DNA of 64,000 bases, from contig NZ_ONZG01000007.1 in NCBI RefSeq assembly GCF_900302455.1, positions 186,001-250,000 on the forward strand. Reading direction: 5' to 3'. This DNA is from Falsiruegeria mediterranea M17. Its GTDB lineage: Bacteria; Pseudomonadota; Alphaproteobacteria; Rhodobacterales; Rhodobacteraceae. The position numbers were made by a program, and so were the translations under genes. Shown piece by piece: positions 55,312 to 62,862 of the stretch; positions within the stretch are counted from its first letter, which is position 1; every line of letters begins with the position of its first letter. The notes under the pieces are model-generated. The model was not told the DNA's origin, made no database searches, and saw only the letters and a list, made by a program, of their open reading frames with translations.

Positions 55312-56427
55312 ATGTTCATTGGTGTTCCCAAGGAAATCAAGAACCACGAATACCGGGTCGGCCTGACCCCTGAAAGCGTCGCGGAACTGGTGTCGCACGG
55401 GCACAGCGTCGTCATCGGCACCAATGCCGGTATCGGCATTGGTGCCGATGACGATGCCTATCGTGCTGCTGGCGCGGAAATTGCCGCCACCGCGCCAGAA
55501 ATCTTTGCCAACGCCGAGATGATCGTGAAGGTCAAGGAACCTCAGGCCGTTGAGCGCGCCATGCTGCGCGAGGGTCAGATCCTTTACACCTATCTGCATC
55601 TGGCCTCTGATCCGGAACAGACCAGGGATCTGGTCGGATCGGGCGCGGTTTGCATCGCGTATGAGACGGTAACGGACGACAACGGCGGCCTGCCCCTTCT
55701 CAAACCGATGAGCCAGGTTGCCGGTCGCATGTCGATCCAGGCCGGCGCAAGCGCGTTGGAAAAGGCCAAGGGTGGTCTGGGCGTATTGCTGGGCGGTGTG
55801 CCCGGTGTAAAGCCCGGCAAGGTTGTGGTCATCGGCGGCGGCGTCGTGGGCTTCAACGCCGCTCAGATGGCGGTTGGCCTGCACGCGGACGTGACCATTC
55901 TGGACCGCAGCCCCGCTGTTCTGGAAAAGCTGGAAAACCATTTCGAGGCGTCGGCCAAGGTTGTCTATTCAACCAAGGCTGCACTGGAAGAAGAAGTCAT
56001 CAACGCAGATCTGGTTGTTGGTGCGGTTCTGATCCCGGGTGCTGCCGCGCCCAAACTGGTCAACCGTGATCTGATCGCAAGGATGAAGCCCGGCGCGGTG
56101 GTTGTCGATGTTGCGATCGATCAGGGCGGGTGCTTTGAAACGTCCAAGGCGACGACCCACGCCGACCCCACCTACGCGGTCGATGAGGTCGTTCATTATT
56201 GCGTTGCCAATATGCCGGGCGCCGTGGCGCGGACTTCGACCTACGCCTTGAACAACGTCACCCTGCCCCATGCCCTGGCTATTGCGAACAACGGCTGGAA
56301 ACAGGCGCTTGCGGATAACCGTCACCTGATGAATGGCCTGAACGTGGCCTTTGGCAAGGTGACCTACAAGGCTGTGGCCGATGATCTCGGATACGAGTTT
56401 CAGGCCCCGGAAGATTTGCTGGACTGA
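55312..56427 (+). CDS. ald: alanine dehydrogenase
   Basis: A 371-residue NAD-dependent L-alanine dehydrogenase. The active site residues are Lys75 (VKVKEP) and His96 (LHLASD), and the Rossmann motif is VVVIGGGVVGFNAAQMAVGL. It oxidises alanine to pyruvate and ammonium. In this operon it regenerates the pyruvate used by the aminotransferase, so the net amino group leaves as ammonium. It lies 25 bp after mmsA with AAGGAG ahead of the ATG. Confidence 0.96.
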   Translation: MFIGVPKEIKNHEYRVGLTPESVAELVSHGHSVVIGTNAGIGIGADDDAYRAAGAEIAATAPEIFANAEMIVKVKEPQAVERAMLREGQILYTYLHLASDPEQTRDLVGSGAVCIAYETVTDDNGGLPLLKPMSQVAGRMSIQAGASALEKAKGGLGVLLGGVPGVKPGKVVVIGGGVVGFNAAQMAVGLHADVTILDRSPAVLEKLENHFEASAKVVYSTKAALEEEVINADLVVGAVLIPGAAAPKLVNRDLIARMKPGAVVVDVAIDQGGCFETSKATTHADPTYAVDEVVHYCVANMPGAVARTSTYALNNVTLPHALAIANNGWKQALADNRHLMNGLNVAFGKVTYKAVADDLGYEFQAPEDLLD

Positions 56428-56428
56428 A

Positions 56429-56468
56429 GCAAATCAACGCCCGCCCAAGCATTTGCGAGGCGGGCGTT
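56429..56468 (+). promoter_or_regulatory. intercistronic hairpin with alternative pairing (ald-dctP)
   Basis: AACGCCCGCC (56436-56445) pairs with GGCGGGCGTT (56459-56468). A competing stem GCAAAT (56429-56434) with ATTTGC (56451-56456) cannot form at the same time. No T-run follows, so it is not a simple terminator. It may shield mRNA ends or set the ratio of dctP to upstream products. Confidence 0.5.
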
Positions 56469-56494
56469 ACTCGTCAACAAGGAGGAAAATCTCG

Positions 56495-57502
56495 ATGAGT
56501 ACCAAGACGATTGCCAAAGGAATACTGTGTGGCGCCATCGGTGCGCTCATGTCGACGGCCGCGATCGCGGATGACATGAAACTGCGGTTTGCAGGTGTGT
56601 TCCCGATCGACCACCAGGGCACCAAGATGATGCAGCAGGTCGCAGCCGATGTCGCAGCAGCAGATGTGGGCCTCAAGATCGAAGTGTTCCCGGCCAACCA
56701 GTTGGGATCCGGTGAGGCCCTGTTCGAAGACGTGGCCCGTGGCAACATCGATCTTGCGTCGGCCTTCATCTATGCAGACACCGATCCGCGCCTTGAATTC
56801 CTGTCGATGCCGTTCCTGCTGAGCGGTTGGGACGACATGGAAAACACCCTTCTCAACATAGAGTCCGAATTCAACACTATCCTTCAGGAAATCACCGACG
56901 AATACGGTGTTCGCGTGATGGCGCAGAACCCTGAAGGGTTCATCGGCATAGTCGCCTCGCAAGAACCCGAGAACTGGAACACCTTTGACGACAAAGGCAT
57001 GAACATTCGTGTCTGGTCCTCAAGCGTGGTGAAATCCATGGTTGAAACGCTGGGTTATCAGGCAACGACCATGGCTTGGGGTGACATCTTCCCGGCCCTG
57101 CAGTCAGGTATCGTTGATGGAGCCATCTGCTGCACCAAGACGGCGACCTACTCGATCTTCGCGCAATCTGATGTTGGCACGCATTTCGTCGAGTACAACT
57201 CCATTTCCGAATTGACGACATTCTACGCGTCCCAGCGGACATTGGACAAACTGAACGACGAACAGCGTGACGCGTTGCAGGCCGCACTGACCAAGGCCTC
57301 TGAAGATTTCTTTGCTTACAACCGCGAGAATGACGACGTCTTTGGCCAGAAGTTGCTCGACAAGGGCTACACGATCCTGAGCCTGTCGGATGAAGAGCAG
57401 GCAGCCATGGCCAAGCATGTTCAGGAAACCGTTTGGCCCGAAATGGCCAAGAAAGTCGGGCAGGACGTTATCGACCGCCTTCTGGCCGCCAAGAGCCAGT
57501 GA
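56495..57502 (+). CDS. dctP: TRAP transporter substrate-binding protein (DctP)
   Basis: A 335-residue periplasmic DctP-type protein with a signal peptide (about 1-24, ending AIAD). TRAP signatures: FPANQLGSGEALFEDVARGNIDLA, the arginine of MNIRVWSS that usually holds the substrate carboxylate, and SGIVDGAICC. The carboxylate arginine suits an omega-amino acid or organic acid ligand. It is preceded by AAGGAGG and followed by a terminator-like hairpin before dctQ. Confidence 0.93.
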   Translation: MSTKTIAKGILCGAIGALMSTAAIADDMKLRFAGVFPIDHQGTKMMQQVAADVAAADVGLKIEVFPANQLGSGEALFEDVARGNIDLASAFIYADTDPRLEFLSMPFLLSGWDDMENTLLNIESEFNTILQEITDEYGVRVMAQNPEGFIGIVASQEPENWNTFDDKGMNIRVWSSSVVKSMVETLGYQATTMAWGDIFPALQSGIVDGAICCTKTATYSIFAQSDVGTHFVEYNSISELTTFYASQRTLDKLNDEQRDALQAALTKASEDFFAYNRENDDVFGQKLLDKGYTILSLSDEEQAAMAKHVQETVWPEMAKKVGQDVIDRLLAAKSQ

Positions 57503-57511
57503 ATTTGGAAT

Positions 57512-57536
57512 GGGCCGGTTCGGAACCGGCCCTTTT
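57512..57536 (+). terminator. attenuator between dctP and dctQ
   Basis: GGGCCGGTT-CGG-AACCGGCCC (57512-57532), followed by TTTT, lies 9 bp after the dctP stop, inside the operon. Partial termination here would give more binding protein than membrane subunits, the usual need of TRAP systems. Confidence 0.8.
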
Positions 57537-57566
57537 CGTTTCGCCAAACGAAAGGGAGGGAGAAAG

Positions 57567-58181
57567 ATGACGTATTCTGAAGCTGGGCATGCGCCGACTA
57601 TCGAAGATGAAACCCCAAAGATACGACCGAAGATCACGGATGAATTGCCGCCGCTCTTTGGCTATCCACTCAAGGGCGTCGCCTTTGTCATGCGCCAGAT
57701 CGCCATGTTCTGTGGGTTCTTGATGGCATTCACATTTGGTGCGGTTGTGGTCATCAGATATGGATTTGGTGGCGATCTGTTTGCCTATGAAGAGTGGCTT
57801 TTGGGCTTCAGCATCGTCGGCTTTTTCGCGGGCGCGGTGCTGGCCTCTGCCCGGAACCTTCATATCAATGCCGATATCCTGGGGATTGTCATCCAGGACC
57901 CCCGCCTGATCTGGTGGCGCGGCTTTGTGGTTCTTTTGGTCGAACTGCTCGTGATCCTCTTTCTTGTCTATGCGTGCTACGTCTCGCTGCTGGACGATTT
58001 TTCCTTCCCCCGGCTCAGGGCGACCCCGGTTCTGCGCATTCCGTTTGTGTCGTGGCGCATCGCGATCATGTGCGCGTTCGGTTTCATGGCCATGTTCACG
58101 GCCGCCTATCTGTACGTCCACATCCGCAAAGGCCTGGGTTTGCCGCTGCGCTCAGAGACCATGAAGGGAGCATCCAAGTGA
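57567..58181 (+). CDS. dctQ: TRAP transporter small membrane subunit (DctQ)
   Basis: A 204-residue DctQ with four hydrophobic helices (about 40-65, 75-92, 112-137, 160-180) after a longer than usual charged N-terminus (about 35 residues). It links DctP docking with the DctM transporter. AGGGAGGG lies before the ATG at 57567. Its stop overlaps the dctM GTG start (GTGA), so the two are translationally coupled. Confidence 0.9.
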   Translation: MTYSEAGHAPTIEDETPKIRPKITDELPPLFGYPLKGVAFVMRQIAMFCGFLMAFTFGAVVVIRYGFGGDLFAYEEWLLGFSIVGFFAGAVLASARNLHINADILGIVIQDPRLIWWRGFVVLLVELLVILFLVYACYVSLLDDFSFPRLRATPVLRIPFVSWRIAIMCAFGFMAMFTAAYLYVHIRKGLGLPLRSETMKGASK

Positions 58182-59470
58182 TTATCGCGGGAAGTCTCTT
58201 TATTGTCTGCCTGATGCTCTTGCTGGGTGTGAGCGTCTTCGTCGCATTCGGTGCCGTTTTGATCTTCATTGCGATGGTCGGCGACCAATCCATCACGGGG
58301 TATCTTCCAACCGGTTCAACTGGCATTCGAACCTTGGTCCTGTTGGCAATTCCGCTGTTCATGATTGCGGGCGCAATTATGGAAAAGGGTAAAATCGCCG
58401 CTCCGTTGGTGGCGCTGGCAGAAATGTTTGTCGGGCACATCAAAGGTGGTTTAAGCGCCGCTGGCGTCATTGCATGCGGGGTTTTCGGCTCGATTTCAGG
58501 GAGCGCCAACGCAACGCTGACCTGCATCGGTGGCATCATGATGCCGCACCTGAAACGCGCCAATTATCCGGGCGGGCAATCCGCCGCCCTGATCGTCGCC
58601 GCAAGCCCACTGGGCCTGCTGATCCCACCAAGCTCGTCGCACATCCTGTACGGATGGGTTGCACAACAGCACGTGTTGAAGTGCTTCCTTTCAACCGTCA
58701 TTCCGGCACTTATTCTGATTACGCTGCTGATTGTGGTGAACCAGTTTCTGCTGCGCAAATACGATGACATCAACCTGACGGATCGACCCAAACCGTTTCT
58801 CCCGACCTTTGGTGTTCAAGCGCGTCTGGCAGGACCTGCATTGATGATGCCGCTCATCATCTTGGGCGGGATCTATGGGGGCATTATGACCCCGACCGAA
58901 GCTGCCGGAATTGCAGTGGTCTATTCGATCCCGATCGCGATCTACTTCTACCGGGGCCTGACCTGGAAAACCCTGGCGCAAACGATCCAGAACTCTGGCG
59001 TGACGGTCGGTGTGGTCATGGTCATGATCTTCATGGTGCTGATCGTGTCAGACAATCTGATCTCTCAGGGCGCGCCGCAATTGGCCAAGAATCTGGTTTA
59101 TTCGGTTTCGGACAACCCGATCGTGATCTTGCTGATGATCAACATCGTGATGATCCTGATCGGGATGTTAATGGATGATATTTCGGGACTGCTTCTGGCG
59201 ACGCCGATCCTGTTGCCCATCGCCCAAAGCACCGGGATGGACCCGATCCATTTCGCAGCCGTGATCGGGGTGAACCTGGGCATGGCGAACATCACTCCGC
59301 CGACCGCGCCGCTTCTCTACCTGGGTGCTCAGGTCTGTGATGAACCGGTGTCGCGCATGTTGTGGCCGACGCTGATCTTCATCGTCTTCGCCTGGTTGCC
59401 CACACTGATGCTGACGACATTTGTGCCCGAGTTGGCGCTGTTTCTGCCGGATCTTCTGCTCGGCAAATGA
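58178..59470 (+). CDS. dctM: TRAP transporter large permease subunit (DctM)
   Basis: A 430-residue DctM with about 12 transmembrane segments, the sodium-coupled transport subunit. Family blocks: IPLFMIAGAIMEKGKIA, GVFGSISGSANATLTCIGGIMMP, AASPLGLLIPPSSSHILYG and GVNLGMANITPPTAPLLYLGA. The GTG start with GGGAG seven bases upstream overlaps the dctQ stop. The full DctPQM set is complete here. Confidence 0.94.
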   Translation: MIIAGSLFIVCLMLLLGVSVFVAFGAVLIFIAMVGDQSITGYLPTGSTGIRTLVLLAIPLFMIAGAIMEKGKIAAPLVALAEMFVGHIKGGLSAAGVIACGVFGSISGSANATLTCIGGIMMPHLKRANYPGGQSAALIVAASPLGLLIPPSSSHILYGWVAQQHVLKCFLSTVIPALILITLLIVVNQFLLRKYDDINLTDRPKPFLPTFGVQARLAGPALMMPLIILGGIYGGIMTPTEAAGIAVVYSIPIAIYFYRGLTWKTLAQTIQNSGVTVGVVMVMIFMVLIVSDNLISQGAPQLAKNLVYSVSDNPIVILLMINIVMILIGMLMDDISGLLLATPILLPIAQSTGMDPIHFAAVIGVNLGMANITPPTAPLLYLGAQVCDEPVSRMLWPTLIFIVFAWLPTLMLTTFVPELALFLPDLLLGK

Positions 59471-59497
59471 AGAACTGCCCACTTGCCCTAACAAGAG

Positions 59498-59520
59498 CGC
59501 ATCCCCTTTCCGGGGGTGCG
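59498..59520 (+). other. hairpin between dctM and uspA
   Basis: CGCATCCCC pairs with GGGGGTGCG across a 5-nt loop (59498-59520), 28 bp after the dctM stop. There is no T-run. It may be a 3' stabiliser or a weak terminator before the uspA gene. Confidence 0.45.
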
Positions 59521-59555
59521 TGGCAACCACAAGATCAGAACGCGAGAAAATCAAC

Positions 59556-59966
59556 ATGTATAACAACGTACTTGTAGCGCTTTCTTTGGAACATGGCATC
59601 AGCGAACAGGCCCTGTCCGCGGCACGCGCACTTTTGTCCAAAGGTGGCAAGATCACCGCAGCCCATATTCACGAACCACCCAACAAGCAGATCATGTATT
59701 ACATGGAGCAGAACGTGGTCGAAAAATCCTATCAAAAGGCCGAGGCCGGCCTGGCCGATAGGCTCCAGTCCGAAACGGGCGTCAGTGCGGTCATTCTGGA
59801 AAGCCAATCGGCGGGCCGCGCAATCACGGAATACGCCAACACGCAAGCGATCGACTGCATCGTCATCGCGTCGCACAAGCCCGGTATGAAGGAGTTCTTT
59901 TTGGGTTCGACCGCTGCACTTGTTGTGCGCCACGCGCTCTGTTCGGTTCATGTGCTACGGGTGTGA
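59556..59966 (+). CDS. universal stress protein (UspA family), TRAP-linked
   Basis: A 136-residue UspA-fold protein. The nucleotide-binding region is IVIASHKPGMKEFFLGSTAALVVRHALCSVHVLR, with the G-x(9)-GS/T element partly kept. It lies 85 bp after dctM. In Halomonas the TRAP-linked UspA protein TeaD regulates the ectoine TRAP system by ATP-dependent oligomerisation, and a similar role is inferred here. The ATG at 59556 lacks a strong ribosome-binding site. Confidence 0.9.
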   Translation: MYNNVLVALSLEHGISEQALSAARALLSKGGKITAAHIHEPPNKQIMYYMEQNVVEKSYQKAEAGLADRLQSETGVSAVILESQSAGRAITEYANTQAIDCIVIASHKPGMKEFFLGSTAALVVRHALCSVHVLRV

Positions 59967-60127
59967 TGGCAGCAAAACCCTTGGGCTGACCAAGCAGAGT
60001 TGGACCTTCCTTTTGGTCGCCACACCGGGCGTTTCCCCGTCACTTGATTTGTGGAGGCCAAACAGAAGTTAAGTCTGTGACGGTCATGGCCACGCTGTTT
60101 GCAACCACACAGCCAATCGGTCAGACC

Positions 60128-60460
60128 TTAGTCAACGTAAACGCCTGTCGAGGTGTCACCCTTCTCCCCCACGAACCGAACACCGTTCTCGGTCAGCTCG
60201 ATGTCATAGCAGGCCCAAAGGCTGGACGGTGGCCATTGGGAACAATATTGGCCATCACGCACAGCCCAGTATCCCCAGCTGGGTCGCCCTGAGTGATAAA
60301 GCGTCTTCATTGACGGGCGAAAATCCTGCCAGACGCCCTCGCCGTAATCGAGTTTCTTGCCCATCAGCGCATCCAGCACGCGCGTGTCTTCGGGCTTTTC
60401 GCCGGCATTTGCCGCCGCTGCAGCCGCCAAAGCCACCAAAATCAGGGCAAACCGTCTCAT
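60128..60460 (-). CDS. small secreted protein of unknown function
   Basis: A 110-residue protein with a signal peptide (MRRFALILVALAAAAAANAG). The mature part has two cysteines that could form a disulfide (GQYCSQWPPSSLWACYDI) and a C-terminal segment GVRFVGEKGDTSTGVYVD. It resembles small Roseobacter periplasmic proteins that sit next to purB; no function is known. The frame runs further upstream antisense to purB, but the gene starts at 60460. It is divergent from purB. Confidence 0.8.
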   Translation of the reverse strand: MRRFALILVALAAAAAANAGEKPEDTRVLDALMGKKLDYGEGVWQDFRPSMKTLYHSGRPSWGYWAVRDGQYCSQWPPSSLWACYDIELTENGVRFVGEKGDTSTGVYVD

Positions 60461-60547
60461 GTACCCGCTCCTGCCTTGTTCATTCGTCGCCGCGAGTTTA
60501 AGACGCGCGCGATCCCCCGTGCCAATCACAATAAGGTGCCGCTGCCA

Positions 60548-61852
60548 ATGATTCCCCGCTATTCCCGCCCTGACATGGTCGCTATCTGGTCGCCCCAGAC
60601 CAAATTCCGCATCTGGTACGAGATCGAGGCCCACGCCTGTGATGCCATGGCCGATCTGGGCGTGATCCCGAAAGAGAACGCCGAAGCGGTGTGGAAAGCC
60701 AAGGACGTCGAGTTTGACGTCGCCCGTATTGACGAAATCGAAGCCGTCACCAAACACGACGTCATCGCGTTTCTGACGCACCTGGCCGAACACGTGGGCT
60801 CCGAAGAGGCCCGTTTTGTACACCAGGGCATGACCAGCTCGGACGTGCTGGACACCTGCCTGAACGTACAACTCGTGCGCGCCGCCGACATTCTGCTCGA
60901 AGGGGTGGACCGGGTGCTGGCCGCGCTGAAGACCCGTGCGCATGAGCACAAGGACACCGTCCGCGTGGGCCGCAGCCACGGCATCCACGCCGAGCCCACC
61001 ACCATGGGCCTGACATTCGCGCGTTTCTACGCCGAGATGGACCGCAACAAGGCACGCCTGATCGCGGCACGTGAGGAAATCGCCACTGGTGCCATTTCTG
61101 GCGCCGTTGGAACATTTGCCAACATAGACCCGGCAGTCGAGGAACACGTCTGCGAGAAGCTGGGTCTGAGCCCCGAGCCGATCTCGACCCAGGTGATCCC
61201 GCGCGACCGCCACGCGATGTTCTTTGCCACCCTCGGCGTCATCGCCTCGTCGATCGAAAACATCGCTGTGGAAATCCGCCACATGCAGCGCACCGAAGTG
61301 CTGGAAGGCGCCGAGTTCTTCTCGATGGGCCAGAAAGGCTCGTCCGCGATGCCGCATAAGAAGAACCCGGTTCTGACCGAAAACCTGACCGGCCTCGCTC
61401 GTCTGGTGCGCATGGCCGTTGTTCCGGCGATGGAAAACGTGGCGCTCTGGCACGAGCGCGACATCTCGCACAGCTCAGTCGAGCGCGCGATTGGTCCCGA
61501 CGCCACCATCACGCTGGACTTTGCCCTGCACCGTCTGGCCGGTGTGGTCGAAAAGATGCTGATCTTCCCCGACAACATGCTGGACAACATGAACAAGTTC
61601 CCTGGCCTGGTGATGTCGCAGCGCGTGCTGCTGGCCCTGACCCAAGCCGGTGTCAGCCGCGAGGACGCCTATTCCATGGTACAGCGCAACGCGCTGAAGG
61701 TCTGGGAACACCGCGTCGATTTCCGCGAACAGCTGCTAGCCGACGCCGAGGTCGTGGTCGCCCTGGGCGAAGATGGCATCAACGAAAAGTTCGACATGGG
61801 GTATCACACCAAACATGTCGACACGATTTTCAAGCGTGTTTTCAAAGACTAA
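60548..61852 (+). CDS. purB: adenylosuccinate lyase
   Basis: A 434-residue lyase acting twice in purine synthesis (SAICAR to AICAR and adenylosuccinate to AMP, each releasing fumarate). The superfamily signature GSSAMPHKKNPVLTENL contains the catalytic serine, and TSSDVLDT and GRSHGIHAEP are the other conserved regions. The ATG at 60548 starts the canonical MIPRYSRPDMVAIWSP. A terminator follows directly. Confidence 0.97.
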   Translation: MIPRYSRPDMVAIWSPQTKFRIWYEIEAHACDAMADLGVIPKENAEAVWKAKDVEFDVARIDEIEAVTKHDVIAFLTHLAEHVGSEEARFVHQGMTSSDVLDTCLNVQLVRAADILLEGVDRVLAALKTRAHEHKDTVRVGRSHGIHAEPTTMGLTFARFYAEMDRNKARLIAAREEIATGAISGAVGTFANIDPAVEEHVCEKLGLSPEPISTQVIPRDRHAMFFATLGVIASSIENIAVEIRHMQRTEVLEGAEFFSMGQKGSSAMPHKKNPVLTENLTGLARLVRMAVVPAMENVALWHERDISHSSVERAIGPDATITLDFALHRLAGVVEKMLIFPDNMLDNMNKFPGLVMSQRVLLALTQAGVSREDAYSMVQRNALKVWEHRVDFREQLLADAEVVVALGEDGINEKFDMGYHTKHVDTIFKRVFKD

Positions 61853-61874
61853 ACGCCCCAAGCTCATGCAACTC

Positions 61875-61904
61875 AAAGACCGGCCCCTGTGCCGGTCTTT
61901 TTCG
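61875..61904 (+). terminator. terminator of purB
   Basis: AAAGACCGGC-CCCTGT-GCCGGTCTTT (61875-61900), followed by TT, is an ideal intrinsic terminator 22 bp after the purB stop. Confidence 0.92.
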
Positions 61905-61985
61905 TTTGTACGCTCAACAGGAACTTTCCCTTTGGAAATGACCCGTCTCGGCGTATTCTGTGGCCACAAAATGGGAGGACGGATC

Positions 61986-62144
61986 ATGAAAGTCGGAACT
62001 CTTGTGCTGACCGCGGCGCTGTTGCTGCCCTCCATTGCTGCGGCGATGGGCTGCTCGGGCCGCGAACATCAGGCGCAATCCTGTGCGACAGGCACCACTT
62101 GGGATGCAAACAGCCAAAGCTGCGTCAAAATCGTCAACAGCTGA
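61986..62144 (+). CDS. 52-residue secreted cysteine-containing protein
   Basis: A 52-residue protein: signal peptide (MKVGTLVLTAALLLPSIAAA) and a mature part of about 32 residues with three cysteines (GCSG, SCATGTTWD, SCVKIV). GGAGG lies seven bases before the ATG. The pattern CxxG..SCxxGTxWDxxxxxC resembles a mini chitin-binding or EGF-like cysteine knot. No function known. The same CxxGxxWDxxxxxC idea appears in the next gene. Confidence 0.75.
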   Translation: MKVGTLVLTAALLLPSIAAAMGCSGREHQAQSCATGTTWDANSQSCVKIVNS

Positions 62145-62168
62145 CACACATCTCACAGGTTTTTTATT

Positions 62169-62205
62169 GCGGGCGCTCCGATTTGAGGGGCGTCCGTCTT
62201 TTTTT
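62169..62205 (+). terminator. terminator after the 52-residue gene
   Basis: GGGCGCTCC pairs (with wobble) with GGGGCGTCC, followed by TTTTTTT (62198-62205), 27 bp after the stop. Confidence 0.8.
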
Positions 62206-62245
62206 GCACTAAACTCTGCTCAAGTGATCAATCGGAGTGACTGTA

Positions 62246-62794
62246 ATGCGTGTTCTTCTTGCCTTGACCATCGCCCTGCCCGGATATGCCTTTGCCGCTG
62301 GCGGCAATGGCGACGGAGGCACCACTTGGACCAACCCGCCAGAGCCGTCTGAGACCACCAAGACCTGCAAAGGGGTGCGCGTCTGGGACGAGAAAAAGAA
62401 ACGTTGTGTGAAACCCAAAAAGTCGTCGCTGGATACCGATACGCTTTATGGTGCGGTGCGCGAATTGGCCTATGCGGGGCGGTATGACGACGCACAGGGC
62501 GTGTTGTCGGCAATGGCTGATCAAAACGACGACCGCGTGTTGACCTATTGGGGCTTTACCCACCGCAAACTGGGCCAGATCGAATTGGCAAATGCCTATT
62601 ACGACAAGGCCATCAGCACCAACCCCGACAACATCCTTGCGCGCAGCTACATGGGCCAAGGCTTTGTCGAGCAAGGCAAACTTGACCTGGCCATTGAACA
62701 GTGGCGAGAAATCAAGGCGCGCGGTGGCGAAGGATCCTGGGCCGAAGCATCGCTGCGCGAAGCCATTCGTACAGGAACCACATACAGCTACTGA
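62246..62794 (+). CDS. periplasmic TPR-repeat protein
   Basis: A 182-residue protein with a signal peptide (MRVLLALTIALPGYAFA). A TCKGVRVWDEKKKRCVKPKKS motif (similar to that of the preceding small protein) is followed by TPR-like helices: LTYWGFTHRKLGQIELANAYYDKAISTNPDN and YMGQGFVEQGKLDLAIEQWREIKARGG. TPRs mediate protein contacts. The ATG at 62246 has CGGAG eight bases upstream. Target unknown. Confidence 0.85.
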   Translation: MRVLLALTIALPGYAFAAGGNGDGGTTWTNPPEPSETTKTCKGVRVWDEKKKRCVKPKKSSLDTDTLYGAVRELAYAGRYDDAQGVLSAMADQNDDRVLTYWGFTHRKLGQIELANAYYDKAISTNPDNILARSYMGQGFVEQGKLDLAIEQWREIKARGGEGSWAEASLREAIRTGTTYSY

Positions 62795-62862
62795 TTTTCA
62801 GTCTTTCTTTACCGCCTGTGGGCTAGCGTCACCTTGATGATGACGGACCCACAGGCAGGCAG

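Noticed and set aside
52426-59470. Taurine dissimilation (tpa-ald-xsc with TauKLM)
   Set aside because: The aminotransferase, ald and TRAP genes would fit, but xsc and pta are missing and an MMSDH is present instead, which fits malonate semialdehyde better.
60461-61471. Upstream extension of the small secreted protein, antisense to purB
   Set aside because: The signal peptide starts at 60460; the rest is a shadow of purB.
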